DNA of 64,000 nucleotides, taken from NCBI RefSeq assembly GCF_028330965.1, contig NZ_JAQMUB010000031.1, forward strand, positions 1 to 64,000. Reading direction: 5' to 3'. The stretch comes from Oscillatoria sp. CS-180. GTDB lineage: Bacteria; Cyanobacteriota; Cyanobacteriia; Phormidesmidales; Phormidesmidaceae. The position numbers were made by a program, and so were the translations under genes. Under the pieces are notes generated by a model. It was given only the letters and a program-made list of their open reading frames with translations. It made no database searches and was not told the DNA's origin. Positions 27,923 to 37,840 of this stretch are shown here, piece by piece (the stretch's first letter is position 1; every line of letters begins with the position of its first letter).

Positions 27923-28219
27923 ATGAAATTGCAGCCACTGTTTCGAAAACTACATCGTACCCTTGCGCCCATTGTGCTGTTGCCTCTTTTAACGACAGCC
28001 ATTACAGGGGTTGTCTATCGTCTTTCTAAAGACTGGTTCGGTTTATCCCGCGACCAAGTTCACATCCTCATGACGATCCACGAAGGAGAATATTTAGGCC
28101 CGACCCTGGAACCGTTCTACGTCCTGCTTAACGGATTAGGATTATTGTGGATGCTGGTAACGGGCAGCGTTATGGCCTTTCAACATTTCATGCGTTCTCG
28201 AAAATCGGCCAAGTCGTGA
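27923..28219 (+). CDS. PepSY-associated membrane protein
   Basis: A 98-residue protein of the PepSY-TM group: KLHRTLAPIVLLPLLTTAITGVVYRL is the typical first helix, followed by a short loop and a second helix (PFYVLLNGLGLLWMLVTGSVMAF) with a basic tail. Such proteins commonly accompany copper or iron handling genes. It is probably part of the copper locus although 435 bases separate it from the cupredoxin gene. Start ATG 27923. Confidence 0.75.
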   Translation: MKLQPLFRKLHRTLAPIVLLPLLTTAITGVVYRLSKDWFGLSRDQVHILMTIHEGEYLGPTLEPFYVLLNGLGLLWMLVTGSVMAFQHFMRSRKSAKS

Positions 28220-28320
28220 GCGCCATCACCAGTTCCCTTAGAACAAGACGGTGAGTCATCTGGCTGCACCTCCAGCACCACATGCGGTTAGGTGCACAAG
28301 CCCAGATAGCTAAAGCTACA
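28220..28320 (+). repeat. R1 repeat copy
   Basis: GCCATCACCAGTTCCCTTAG, ACAAGACGGTGAGTCATCTGG and the end AGATAGCTAAAGCTA follow the R1 family, with a divergent middle. It begins right after the PepSY gene stop. Confidence 0.65.
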
Positions 28321-28504
28321 AACGGAGAGAAATTAGGTTTTGAGAATTGGGCCAGCGCGTAGCTGCAATCGAGACGATCATTTGCTCAAGACTTCTCAAT
28401 ATTTATTCGAAAAACTTTGATGAATGTTCGCTAGATCCAAGCTTAAACAGCCGCTCCTAAGGGCTTGTGTTAACATCAGTAAAATATTCTCTAAGCAATC
28501 ACCG

Positions 28505-29002
28505 ATGAGTAAGGTTCTAGTGCTTAATGCCTCCTACGAACCGCTCAACATCACTAGTTGGCGTCGAGCGATTGTCCTTGTCATCAAAGGTAAGGCTGAG
28601 GAGGTTGAACATAACGGACGGTTCATCTATCCAAATATTCCATTACCGACTGTTATTCGTTTGAGGCACTATGTTCGAGTGCCCTACAAGGAAATCCCCC
28701 TTACTCGTCGCAACATTCTTCAACGAGACACCCACACCTGCCAGTACTGCGGTTACTCAGGGGATGGTCTAACCCTTGATCACGTACTACCGCGATCGCG
28801 GGGTGGTGGTGACACTTGGGAAAACATGGTGACTGCCTGCGTACGCTGTAATGTTCAAAAGGGCAATCGCACACCTCGCGAAGCCTCCATGCCGCTGCAA
28901 AATCCGCCTCGTCGTCCTCACAGCAGTCTATATTTCGAAGTGACGCGACAAGTGCGAAGTGGGACTCATGAAGAGTGGAAAAAGTACGTCATCGGGGTAT
29001 AG
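28505..29002 (+). CDS. HNH endonuclease-family protein
   Basis: A 165-residue protein with a zinc-supported HNH domain: CQYCG (about residues 77-81), the catalytic LTLDHVLPRSRGG, and CVRCNVQKGN. The N terminus SKVLVLNASYEPLNITSWRRA is typical of a widespread bacterial HNH family usually annotated without function. ATG 28505 is chosen because similarity begins at that residue; the frame is open back to 28424. It stands alone and is far from the integron's HNH gene, which belongs to another subgroup. Confidence 0.88.
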   Translation: MSKVLVLNASYEPLNITSWRRAIVLVIKGKAEEVEHNGRFIYPNIPLPTVIRLRHYVRVPYKEIPLTRRNILQRDTHTCQYCGYSGDGLTLDHVLPRSRGGGDTWENMVTACVRCNVQKGNRTPREASMPLQNPPRRPHSSLYFEVTRQVRSGTHEEWKKYVIGV

Positions 29003-29128
29003 ACAGTGGCTGTTATCGGTTGAATGAAAGGGCTGTCATTCCTGACATGCCCTTCAATGTGTGGCTTTAGAGGGGTACGCTTGCGATCTGAGGAAGTTAT
29101 CCTAAAGAGGAAAGCTAAGTAATTACTT

Positions 29129-30370
29129 GTGACTAACTCCAACAAAGCATCATCCGCTACAGTTAAGGATTCTGACACTTCGGCTACGAATCAATCTACG
29201 AAGACAGTTTCAGCTTCGGTAGGACAGCGGGCGATCAGTAAGAGAGCTAATGACGAAGAGCGTAGCCTTGTTTTTCAGCTCAGTAAGTTGTTGTCAGAGC
29301 GCTCGGGCCATCGTCATTTAGTGCTCATTCAGGATTTCCCCGACCCTGATGCGCTTTCGTCGGCGTGGACCTATCGATTAATCTGCAAGAATTACAACAT
29401 TGACTGCGATATCTACTACGGCGGCACCTTGAGCCATCAAGAAAATATTGCGCTGGTGCGCCTGTCGGGGATGCCAGTTCGCCGTTGGAATTTACAGACT
29501 AACAGTGGACCGGACCTGAGTCAGTATCAAGCTTACGTGCTGTTAGATACGCAAGGAACGACGAGTCAGCTCATTCACCTTGTCGAAGCAGCAGAACTCC
29601 CCCTATTTTTGGTTGTCGATCACCATGCCCCCCAGCACGAGATATCCGCTAGTTTGGTAGACTTGCGGCCTCATATTCGAGCGACGGCAACGATTCTGAC
29701 GCAGTACTTGCAGAGTGAGCAGCTATTAACGCTAGATCGAGGTAACAGCACTCATGTTAAATGTGCTACGGCTTTGATGCATGGTCTGCGGGCTGATACA
29801 AATAACCTCATGCATGCAGCTGAGGCCGATTTTGAAGCAGCCGCATACTTGAGTAATTATTACGATCCACAGCTGCTGGCAGCGATCTTAAGGGCCTCGC
29901 GATCCAAGCGGGTAATGGATGTCATTGAGCGATCGCTGCGCAATCGTCAGGTGCAAAACAACTTCTCGATTGCAGGGGTGGGCTACCTGCGATACGAAGA
30001 CCGAGACGCCATTCCGCAAGCAGCCGATTTTCTTGTCACTGAAGAAAACGTGCATACTGCCGTCGTTTACGGCATTGTTCACGATGAAGATGAAGAAAGA
30101 GAAGTTGTCATCGGCTCACTTAGAACAAGCAAGATCACCCTCGATCCAGACGAGTTTATCAAGGAAGCCTTTGGTCGCGATACAGAGGGACGGTTCTTTG
30201 GGGGTGGGCGCACGACGGCAGGTGGCTTTGAAATTCCCATTGGGTTCCTGTCCGGTTTTTATGAAAATAGCGACTACAACCGCCTAAAATGGGAGGTCTT
30301 CGACATTCAAGTCAAGCAAAAGCTACTGCGTCTCATTAATCCAGAAGATGGCCTCATCTCCACAGACTGA
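29129..30370 (+). CDS. DHH-family phosphoesterase (NrnA-like)
   Basis: A 413-residue metal-dependent phosphoesterase, probably a nanoRNase/oligoribonuclease or pAp/cyclic-dinucleotide phosphatase. Seen: VLIQDFPDPDALSSAW (first metal motif), VLLDTQG, LVVDHHAP (DHH motif), and the DHHA1 substrate domain with GGGRTTAGGFEIPIG near the C terminus. The first ~40 residues are Ser/Thr-rich and low in complexity, so they are probably disordered. Starts at GTG. The stop overlaps the sixA start by 23 bases, so the two are co-expressed. Confidence 0.87.
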   Translation: MTNSNKASSATVKDSDTSATNQSTKTVSASVGQRAISKRANDEERSLVFQLSKLLSERSGHRHLVLIQDFPDPDALSSAWTYRLICKNYNIDCDIYYGGTLSHQENIALVRLSGMPVRRWNLQTNSGPDLSQYQAYVLLDTQGTTSQLIHLVEAAELPLFLVVDHHAPQHEISASLVDLRPHIRATATILTQYLQSEQLLTLDRGNSTHVKCATALMHGLRADTNNLMHAAEADFEAAAYLSNYYDPQLLAAILRASRSKRVMDVIERSLRNRQVQNNFSIAGVGYLRYEDRDAIPQAADFLVTEENVHTAVVYGIVHDEDEEREVVIGSLRTSKITLDPDEFIKEAFGRDTEGRFFGGGRTTAGGFEIPIGFLSGFYENSDYNRLKWEVFDIQVKQKLLRLINPEDGLISTD

Positions 30371-30860
30371 TCTGTATTTCATCCGCCACGGTATCGCAGC
30401 AGAGCGAGGCACCTACGACAATGATGATGAGCGTCCCCTGACAGAAAAGGGGCGATCGCGAACGAAAAAAGTAGCTCGACGTTTGAAGGAGCTAAACCTT
30501 GAGTTTGATTTGGTACTCACTAGTCCCCTCATTCGCGCCTCTCAAACCGCAGAGATCTTGTTGAAAACGGGCCTGGCACCTATATCAGAAACCAGGCTGG
30601 AACTGGCTCCAGGAGGTAGTCTCCAAGCCTGGTTGCCTTGGCTAGCTCAATGGCAGACCTGCCATTCTGAAAGTCGCCTCGCGTTGATCGGCCATGAACC
30701 CGATCTGACTATGTGGGCGCAGCAGCTGGTGATAGGACAGATTAGCGATCGCTGGCACCTTAAGAAAGCCGGCATTGTTGGAGTGCAGGTCTTAGCGGCA
30801 GAAGAGGCGATCGCCAACAGCATGCTCTTCTGGTTCACACCGCCGCGACTGATGCTGTAG
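30348..30860 (+). CDS. sixA: SixA-like phosphohistidine phosphatase
   Basis: A 170-residue histidine phosphatase. RHG motif YFIRHGIA at residues 10-17 carries the nucleophilic His; the second His is in ALIGHEPDLTMW. It lacks the longer phosphoglycerate-mutase inserts, which fits SixA. Substrate may be the phosphorelay His of a sensor kinase or a metabolic phospho-His protein. It overlaps the preceding DHH gene. Confidence 0.88.
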   Translation: MASSPQTDLYFIRHGIAAERGTYDNDDERPLTEKGRSRTKKVARRLKELNLEFDLVLTSPLIRASQTAEILLKTGLAPISETRLELAPGGSLQAWLPWLAQWQTCHSESRLALIGHEPDLTMWAQQLVIGQISDRWHLKKAGIVGVQVLAAEEAIANSMLFWFTPPRLML

Positions 30861-31306
30861 CAAAACTTGGGTAAGTTCCCCAAAGCCTTGACAACAGAGT
30901 GTTTGTCCTCACGTTCCGCTTCCGTTGATAATAGGTGGGAATTGTCCCTGTTGGAAAAGCGATGGCAAAACACAAAAGGAGCACGGCAGAAAGCAGAACA
31001 AATCCTGTATGCAGTGCGGATTTTGACATTCTTGACTCTCTTGAACTTGATAGCTACGGCTCCCAAAAGCCAACCTTTTCTAGTCTTGAGACAACTAAAA
31101 ATCAATATGCGTTCAATCAAAACAGATTGAAGGACCCAACTTCTGTTACTGAAAGTTTTGTAGCAGAGTGACTCCACAATAGCAGCACAGTATTTTGAGT
31201 TCTATCGCCTAACTAAGCCATTATCGATAATGAGGTGTCTCACGATGTACTGCTGGAATCTGGAGATTTAAAGGTATCAACTAACGCATGGGAGCGATGC
31301 ACCACA
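30861..31306. other. Gene-free stretch upstream of gltA
   Basis: About 445 bases between sixA and the chosen citrate synthase start. The frames here are short and without recognisable similarity; I see no tRNA, R1 copy or convincing promoter. Confidence 0.45.
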
Positions 31307-32482
31307 ATGACAGTCTGTGACTACAAACCTGGTTTAGAGGGGATTCCAGCAACTGAATCAGCCATCAGCTATGTCGATGGCCAGCAGGGAATTCTGGAAT
31401 ATCGAGGTATTCGCATTGAAGACTTAGCTCAAAGCAGCACCTTTTTAGAGTCTGCATACTTGCTGATTTGGGGCGGTTTACCCACCAAAAAAGAACTGGA
31501 AGAATTTGAATACGAGATTCGACATCACCGTCGATTGAAGTATCGAATTCGAGACATGATGAAGTGCTTTCCTGAGGGTGGACATCCGATGGATGCGCTA
31601 CAAGCCTGCGCTGCTGCCCTAGGGTTGTTTTATTCCAAACGGGATTTAGATGACCCGGTCTACATTCAGCAAGCCGTTGTTCGCCTGCTTGCCAAGATTC
31701 CGACGATGGTGGCCGCTTTTCAGCTGATGCGAAAGGGAAATGATCCGGTCACGCCGCAGGATGATTTGGGATATGCGGCAAATTTTCTTTATATGCTGAA
31801 TGAGCAAGAACCGGACCCGTTAGCAGCCCGAATTTTCGATATTTGTTTGACGCTACACGCAGAACACACCATCAATGCGTCCACGTTCTCAGCAATGGTG
31901 ACTGCATCCACGCTAACGGACCCCTATGCAGTTATTGCATCTGCGGTAGGCACGTTAGCAGGTCCTCTTCACGGTGGTGCCAATGAAGAAGTCATTACCA
32001 TGTTGGAAACCATCGGCAGCGTCGAGAATGTGCGGCCTTATATTGACGACTGCATTAAGCACAAGAGGAAGATTATGGGCTTTGGACACCGAGTCTACAA
32101 AGTCAAAGACCCACGGGCTAAGATTCTGCAAAAGCTGGCAGAGCAGCTATTCGAAAAGTTCGGTGGGGATGAGTATTACGAGATTGCGCTGGAGCTGGAG
32201 CAAGTCGTTACTGAGCGCCTGGGTGAGAAGGGCGTCTACCCTAATGTCGATTTCTATTCTGGATTGGTGTATCGTCGCCTCGGGATTCCGACAGACCTAT
32301 TTACGCCCGTCTTTGCGATCGCCCGTGCCGCAGGTTGGTTAGCTCACTGGAAAGAGCAGCTCAAAGAGAACCGTATTTTTCGCCCTACCCAAATTTACAC
32401 GGGGTCGCATGGGCAGCAGTACATTCCTATTTACAATCGCCCACAAATTTGGGACAAAGCCTCTAAAAACGGCCACATGTGA
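31307..32482 (+). CDS. gltA: Citrate synthase
   Basis: A 391-residue enzyme joining oxaloacetate and acetyl-CoA to citrate in the incomplete/branched cyanobacterial TCA cycle. Catalytic and binding motifs: HAEHTINAST, GPLHGGANEEV and GFGHRVYKVKDPRA, which give the conserved His residues and the late Asp. Start ATG 31307 (MTVCDYKPGLEG) fits cyanobacterial homologues; the frame is open back to 31235 but those residues look unrelated. A strong terminator follows. Confidence 0.95.
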   Translation: MTVCDYKPGLEGIPATESAISYVDGQQGILEYRGIRIEDLAQSSTFLESAYLLIWGGLPTKKELEEFEYEIRHHRRLKYRIRDMMKCFPEGGHPMDALQACAAALGLFYSKRDLDDPVYIQQAVVRLLAKIPTMVAAFQLMRKGNDPVTPQDDLGYAANFLYMLNEQEPDPLAARIFDICLTLHAEHTINASTFSAMVTASTLTDPYAVIASAVGTLAGPLHGGANEEVITMLETIGSVENVRPYIDDCIKHKRKIMGFGHRVYKVKDPRAKILQKLAEQLFEKFGGDEYYEIALELEQVVTERLGEKGVYPNVDFYSGLVYRRLGIPTDLFTPVFAIARAAGWLAHWKEQLKENRIFRPTQIYTGSHGQQYIPIYNRPQIWDKASKNGHM

Positions 32483-32556
32483 AGGGTTTCACCCCTCTTG
32501 TCACTATGAGACAAAGGCCGCAATATTACTCCAGTGACGATTTTCAGGAACTCCAG

Positions 32557-32581
32557 TCCCTCCATTCGTGGAGGGATTTTT
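32557..32581 (+). terminator. Intrinsic terminator after gltA
   Basis: TCCCTCCA (32557-32564), tetraloop TTCG, TGGAGGGA (32569-32576), then TTTTT. A textbook stem with a stable UUCG loop. Confidence 0.92.
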
Positions 32582-32599
32582 CGTTCTATCGTTTTTTCA

Positions 32600-32690
32600 A
32601 ATAGCCGTCGCCAATTCCGTTAGGACAAGCGGCCAGCCATTGGGCTATCGCCCCGGCTGCTGTTGCGGCCACAAGCCCATAGCACTATGG
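32600..32690 (+). repeat. R1 repeat copy
   Basis: ATAGCCGTCGCCAATTCCGT and TAGGACAAGCGG match the R1 left half; the right half is divergent but ends ACTATGG after CACAAGCCCATAG. It directly follows the gltA terminator. Confidence 0.65.
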
Positions 32691-32734
32691 CGCAAAGTAT
32701 GGCAGAAAGGTTGATTCGCCCTTGTGCTCTTGAA

Positions 32735-33844
32735 CTATAGCTGGCTGGTCAAAAAGTCATTGATCGCTTTTGTCCAAAAAGATTTATCGACAGTGACTAA
32801 CAAGCTGTGACCTGTGTCAGGAAAGAGCGCTAATTCCTTTGTGCCCTGAAGGTTCTCATAGATAGTCCTAATCTCATCAACCGTTGTCCAGCGATCGTCT
32901 TCTCCGTGAAGAATAAGCGTTGGCACTTCAACTGATTTAGCGTATCGAGCCGGATTGTGAACGAAGCCATTGTAGCCGTGTTGCACACTGCCCCAAAACA
33001 CGATTAATTCAGCAATTCCTAAGGTTGGAAAATCTTGGGCTCTCATCCGCGATTTCACTGCGCTCATGAAATAAGCGAAGGGCGCTTCCAGAATGGTCGC
33101 ATCCGGTTGTAGGCCATCTCTTACGGCTTTCAAGATGGCCGCACTCCCTGCTGAGACGCCATATAAGACGTACGGTTTGGGTAAGCCAATGTCTTCAGCG
33201 TGCTGCATTGCGTAAGCCACATCATGGGCTTCTCTCATGCCAATGGTTGTGCTGTTGCCGCTTGATCCGCCTTGCCCGCGAAAGTCCACCATCAGAGTGT
33301 GATAGCCCAGTTGGTTAAAGACGCTAGCCGGCAGCATGAGCTGATGGGCTTTATTGCCTCCATTGCCAGGAAACAGTAGGACCGTTCCTTTGGATTCACC
33401 ATAGACTGGAATGCGCCAAGCCTCTAGCCACTCATCTTCATTAATTGCAATTCGCTCAGTGGCGTAATCCAAACCGAAATCTGCGGGTTTGCGGGCGTTC
33501 TCAGGCTTGGGCGCGAATGCTAAACCGGGTAGCAGCGAGTCGTTGAAGTGCGTCAGCGTATAGGCCCCAAAGAAGGCGAGACCATTCAGCAGCACCAACA
33601 GAACACTTATGCAAAACAAAATATAAGTTCGACTTTTGCGACTCAATAGTCCCGCCAGAAAAAATGCGATCGCTCCTGTTCCCCCCAACCAAAGCGCAAT
33701 GGTCACTAGCGGCAGACGACTCATCGAAAACCGTGCCTGGGGTTGCAAAAGCAAGAAAACAATGACGCCCAAGGTCAAGATTCCCCAAGCAAAGAATCCA
33801 ATCTGAAGCAACACCAAACGAGTCTTAGAACGAGAGCGAATCAT
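32735..33844 (-). CDS. Membrane-anchored alpha/beta hydrolase
   Basis: A 369-residue protein with three N-terminal membrane helices (about residues 10-33, 43-66 and 73-98) followed by an alpha/beta hydrolase domain. The nucleophile elbow is GVSAG, the oxyanion region FPGNGGNKAH, the acid Asp in LHGEDDRWT and the His in DTGHSLL. Related proteins are annotated as serine aminopeptidase S33-type or YqkD/FrsA-like hydrolases; substrate unknown. Convergent with gltA, with an R1 copy between. Confidence 0.85.
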   Translation of the reverse strand: MIRSRSKTRLVLLQIGFFAWGILTLGVIVFLLLQPQARFSMSRLPLVTIALWLGGTGAIAFFLAGLLSRKSRTYILFCISVLLVLLNGLAFFGAYTLTHFNDSLLPGLAFAPKPENARKPADFGLDYATERIAINEDEWLEAWRIPVYGESKGTVLLFPGNGGNKAHQLMLPASVFNQLGYHTLMVDFRGQGGSSGNSTTIGMREAHDVAYAMQHAEDIGLPKPYVLYGVSAGSAAILKAVRDGLQPDATILEAPFAYFMSAVKSRMRAQDFPTLGIAELIVFWGSVQHGYNGFVHNPARYAKSVEVPTLILHGEDDRWTTVDEIRTIYENLQGTKELALFPDTGHSLLVTVDKSFWTKAINDFLTSQL

Positions 33845-33920
33845 GGCTAGATGACTGAAGGTAGCAGGGCGGATAAGTAGGGAGTTTGGAGGCTCGGAAG
33901 GCAGGTGAGGTCTCTATGCT

Positions 33921-36338
33921 CTATTGCAAGTCCCCGATGGGTTGCGTTTTGAGCAGTAGGGAATTGACGACGACGGTCACTGAGCTGAAGGCCATGAGGC
34001 CACCTGCAACGGCAGGACTGAGACTGATGCCATAGACGGGCAGCAGAACGCCAGCAGCAGCGGGAATGCCAATGAGGTTATAGGCAAAAGCCCAAACCAG
34101 ATTTTGCCGAATTTTAGCAACAGTTGCTCGCCCTAGATGCAAGGCCACAGAAATTTCTGTGAGGCGATCGCTCATCAGCACCATATCAGCGGCTTCGGCA
34201 GCAATATCAGTCCCGGAACTGAGGCTAATGCCAACATCGGCTTGAGCAAGGGCTGGCGCGTCGTTGATGCCGTCACCCACTAGAGCAACGTGATGCCCTG
34301 CGGCCTGAAGGTCTGCAATAGCTTGAGATTTATCGGCTGGAAGAACTTCGGCAATCACACGGTCGGCTGGGATGCCAACGGTCTGAGCAACGGTTTTGGC
34401 GACGGGAGTGCGATCGCCTGTCAACACATGAAGGGAGAGTCCTTCTGCTTGAAGCGTGGCTAGGGCGGCTTGCGCATCAGGACGAATAGTGTCAGCAACC
34501 GCGATAATACCAACAACTTGGTCGGCAATCACAACGTAGACTGCCGTTTGGTCCTCCGAAATTTGAGCCATTGCGTCTGAGGCAGCCTCTGAAATAGCAA
34601 TCCTTTGCTTTAAAAGCCAAGTTGAATTGCCGAGCAGTACGGTTTGGGATTGTCCTTGCCAAAGAACAGCAGCAGCAACGCCTAGACCGGCTTCCGTTTG
34701 AAAGTCAGTGGCTGTAGGCAGATCCAAATCACGGTCTTGTGCGGCCTGCTGAATCGCGATCGCCAGGGGATGCTGAGTGCCGCTTTCGACTGCCGCCGCA
34801 ATCCGCAGCAGATCAGTTTCGGTCAACGTATCATCCAAGACCCGACAGGCAGTGACCTGCGGTGTTCCTCGGGTCAGCGTCCCTGTTTTGTCAAAAACAA
34901 CAGTGTCAACTTTGCTCAAAGACTCCAAGACATCACCGCCCCGGATGAGCAGTCCCCGCTCTGCGCCAATTCCTGACCCCACCAAAATGGCTGTTGGGGT
35001 AGCCAGTCCCAAAGCACAGGGACAAGCAATCACTAGGACAGCGATCGCCAGCTTCAAACTGATGAGTGAAGTTGAAGATTGCAAGGTCATGTGATGATGG
35101 GCATGAACCGATCCCAGAGCGCTGGTGAGCACGTCCGGCCACAGGTTGAGACCGATAAAATACCAGAACACGAACGTCAAAGCCGCAAGGGTCAGAACGC
35201 CGTAAGTGAAGTAGCCGGAAATAATATCTGCTAAGCGCTGAATGGGAGCTTTGCGAGTTTGGGCCGCTTCCACCAAGCGAATCATTTGCGAAAGAACCGT
35301 ATCGCTGCCAGTTTCAGTCACTTTGAGAGCGATCGCGCCCGTTTGGTTGAGAGTTCCGGCAGTAACGGTCGTTCCTGGCTGCTTTTCGACCGGGATCGAT
35401 TCACCTGTCAGCATGGATTCATCGACCGTGGTTTGTCCAGCGACGACTTGCCCATCGGCTGGAATCGTCTCTCCGGGCAACACTCGCAACCATTCCCCGG
35501 ATTGCACCGCGCTCACAGGAATCTCAACGCCGGGCTGGGTGGCACCGTCGGTTTCCGCTGTGCCAATGAGTCGAGCTTTAGTAGGCTGAAGGGCAATCAG
35601 CGATCGCAATGCATCAGTTGCTCGAAAACGTGCCCGCTGCTCCAAGGTTCGTCCCAGCAGAATAAAGCTGAGCAGCATGACAGGTTCGTCAAAAAAGCAC
35701 TCCCATCCCAGACCAGGAAACACCAGCGCGACAACACTGGCACTGTAAGCACTCAAGGCCCCTAATGCTACAAGCGTATTCATATTAGGTGCCCCGTTCC
35801 GGATTCCTTGCCAACCATCAAGGACGATTTCACGGGCCGGAAACAATAGAGTTACCGTTGCTAGCACGAAGTGGAACCAGAGATTGCTTAAAACGGGAAT
35901 CGTCACCCAACCGAAGTGATGGAGGTGTCCTACGGTAGAGAGCGCAAGAAGCGTAAGGGCGATCGTCAATTGCTGGGTCTGACTTTGATTCTCCGCCTGT
36001 TTTCGAGCTAGCCAGTCTGTCAGACCAGTGTTGGGGCCGTCAGCGTCATCTGCAGCCCGTCGAACTTGAGACGGAAAGCCCGCTTGAGTCAGGCGATCAG
36101 CCAGATCAGTGGGATCCACTGCGGATTTGGGCTCGGTTTTGACAACCGCAACTTCTGTGATTAAGTTAACCGTTGCGTTCATCACCCCTTCGCAGGCTGT
36201 GAGCTGTTTTTCAACGGTTCGCACACAGCCAGCACATTTCATACCACTGACATCGAACACAAAAGATTGAGTCGCGGCAGGCTGTGGAGGGGTCTGATCC
36301 TGACGGTCTGTAGACGGCGCGGAGGGGGCTTTTACCAT
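33921..36338 (-). CDS. ctaA: Copper P1B-type ATPase, CtaA-like
   Basis: An 805-residue Cu(I) ATPase. HMA domain with MKCAGC (Cys35, Cys38), actuator TGES, CPC in [30 protein letters not shown] and [16 protein letters not shown]. Helix 7/8 metal ligands appear as AFAYNLIG and [12 protein letters not shown]. The stretch [37 protein letters not shown] in pieces resembles cyanobacterial CtaA, which imports copper for plastocyanin and cytochrome oxidase, rather than PacS. An extra loop AHHHM sits between membrane helices. It lies about 9 kb from copA, consistent with two copper pumps of different roles. Confidence 0.9.
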   Translation of the reverse strand: MVKAPSAPSTDRQDQTPPQPAATQSFVFDVSGMKCAGCVRTVEKQLTACEGVMNATVNLITEVAVVKTEPKSAVDPTDLADRLTQAGFPSQVRRAADDADGPNTGLTDWLARKQAENQSQTQQLTIALTLLALSTVGHLHHFGWVTIPVLSNLWFHFVLATVTLLFPAREIVLDGWQGIRNGAPNMNTLVALGALSAYSASVVALVFPGLGWECFFDEPVMLLSFILLGRTLEQRARFRATDALRSLIALQPTKARLIGTAETDGATQPGVEIPVSAVQSGEWLRVLPGETIPADGQVVAGQTTVDESMLTGESIPVEKQPGTTVTAGTLNQTGAIALKVTETGSDTVLSQMIRLVEAAQTRKAPIQRLADIISGYFTYGVLTLAALTFVFWYFIGLNLWPDVLTSALGSVHAHHHMTLQSSTSLISLKLAIAVLVIACPCALGLATPTAILVGSGIGAERGLLIRGGDVLESLSKVDTVVFDKTGTLTRGTPQVTACRVLDDTLTETDLLRIAAAVESGTQHPLAIAIQQAAQDRDLDLPTATDFQTEAGLGVAAAVLWQGQSQTVLLGNSTWLLKQRIAISEAASDAMAQISEDQTAVYVVIADQVVGIIAVADTIRPDAQAALATLQAEGLSLHVLTGDRTPVAKTVAQTVGIPADRVIAEVLPADKSQAIADLQAAGHHVALVGDGINDAPALAQADVGISLSSGTDIAAEAADMVLMSDRLTEISVALHLGRATVAKIRQNLVWAFAYNLIGIPAAAGVLLPVYGISLSPAVAGGLMAFSSVTVVVNSLLLKTQPIGDLQ

Positions 36339-36451
36339 TACGGAAGAAAAATGGACTGTATTGTATAGTTTGAGCGTAAAGGTGAATATTTATAGTTGTG
36401 GAGAATTATTGAGTTTTCTTTGTGATTGAGAAGCAGGAAGATGACTTAAAT

Positions 36452-37639
36452 TTAAGCGATGCTGCCGCGCTTACGAGCTTCTTTGTAGGAAGTCCCCACA
36501 TTCTGTAGCCCTACTCGAATCATTTCTCGTTCCAGCAGGGCAAAGAAGCGGGTGCGATCACCCCCTCTAACCACGGCCTGATTGTGCGCCTCTGCTAAAG
36601 CAACGGGATAACCATAGCCTTTCTGAACCTGAGTAATCATCATCTCTAGGGCGGCATTTCGCAAAGTGTCATCTAGGGCAACCCATTCGGGCATCTCTAC
36701 CCGCGCCACCTCCGCTCCAACATGGACATAGCAAAAATAAACGCGATGGTCGCCATAGCTCTCCAAGATATTGGCTGAACTGCGGTAGAGAGGACCACGC
36801 TGGCCCGGAGTCAGGTCAGTTGCCCACAGTGCAACATCTCGCAGGGGATCAAAAACCTGACAGGGGAGGCGATCGCGCTCAGCAGCACAGTGGGTTAAAC
36901 AGTCTGGGGTCTCAAAAGGACAACTCTGCAACCGCAAAAAGTTGAGCGCTTCGCCGCTGCGGGACGCGCTGACATAGCCGATGAGGGGAATACTCGCGGC
37001 CTGCAGTTGGTCCCAAGCAGACAGGATAGGCGGTAGGATGCGATCGCGAGCGTTCCCTGGCAAATCCTCTAAAAACCAATAGATTAGAGAACCATCAGTT
37101 AAGGCAAGAGTCGGAGCTGTGCCAAAGCGATCGCCGTGGGCAGAAATAGCTAGTTCGGACAGAGCGACTGCCTCCGAAACCGTGCGCCGATGCCCCATCC
37201 ATTCCTCGGTACGAATCCCCCACTGGCGAGACACGTGAAGATCTTCGGGCCGATAAACCACTTCCGGCAGGCTATCCAGCAGGGGATAACGGCTCTGACC
37301 ATAGTGCAGCACGACTCGCCCAATATTGAGCAAATAGCAGTAGGCAATCTCGTGATGGCTGGGGGAAATTTGAGAGCCGTCTGTAGCAAGTACGGTGTGG
37401 GCTTCAGGAGCTGTTTGAATGTCGATGCGCGTATTAAGCGGTTCGATAGGTTGGGCGATCGCAAAGGGGATGCGATCGCGAAACGCCTCTAGCTGCTCCA
37501 CCAACTCAGTCTGACGGGTCTGCGCCTGGGACATAAGCTTGGTGGCAATGGACACGCGCCGTCCTGCGGCTTCTGCCTCGTTTCGCAGGTGATTACTAAT
37601 ACCCTGCATCTGCTGGGCTAGCTTCATCAGATCCAACAT
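36452..37639 (-). CDS. NurA-domain 5'-3' nuclease-like protein
   Basis: A 395-residue protein with the NurA fold: HTVLATDGSQISPS gives the metal Asp, LALTDGSLIYW the second acidic residue, and the end has VALAEAHNQAVV. NurA nucleases act in DNA end processing, in archaea and some bacteria with HerA helicase; no HerA gene is nearby. Start 37639 (MLDLMKLAQQ) is chosen because the frame extending to 37681 runs into an R1 repeat copy that supplies those extra codons. Confidence 0.82.
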   Translation of the reverse strand: MLDLMKLAQQMQGISNHLRNEAEAAGRRVSIATKLMSQAQTRQTELVEQLEAFRDRIPFAIAQPIEPLNTRIDIQTAPEAHTVLATDGSQISPSHHEIAYCYLLNIGRVVLHYGQSRYPLLDSLPEVVYRPEDLHVSRQWGIRTEEWMGHRRTVSEAVALSELAISAHGDRFGTAPTLALTDGSLIYWFLEDLPGNARDRILPPILSAWDQLQAASIPLIGYVSASRSGEALNFLRLQSCPFETPDCLTHCAAERDRLPCQVFDPLRDVALWATDLTPGQRGPLYRSSANILESYGDHRVYFCYVHVGAEVARVEMPEWVALDDTLRNAALEMMITQVQKGYGYPVALAEAHNQAVVRGGDRTRFFALLEREMIRVGLQNVGTSYKEARKRGSIA

Positions 37640-37655
37640 GGCAAACCACCGTTTA

Positions 37656-37761
37656 GATACAGCTTTAGCCTTGAGGCTCATGCAGCCAATAGCGCCTGGA
37701 TGCTTGGCTCATAGCCTAATGGCTGGCCGTCTTGTTCTGACAGAACTGGCGACGGCTATGG
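37656..37761 (-). repeat. R1 repeat copy overlapping the nurA 5' end
   Basis: In reverse orientation: ATACAGCTTTAGCC at 37656, then TGGATGCTTGG, TGGCCGTCTTGTTCTGACAG and ACTGGCGACGGCTATGG. Full-length R1 layout. The nurA frame stays open through its first part. Confidence 0.8.
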
Positions 37762-37840
37762 GTGCTCAGAGTTTGGCCGTAGCCGTGAACTCGGACTGGT
37801 GGGCGTGCTCACCCTACTGGTATCTAATCCAATGTAGGCA

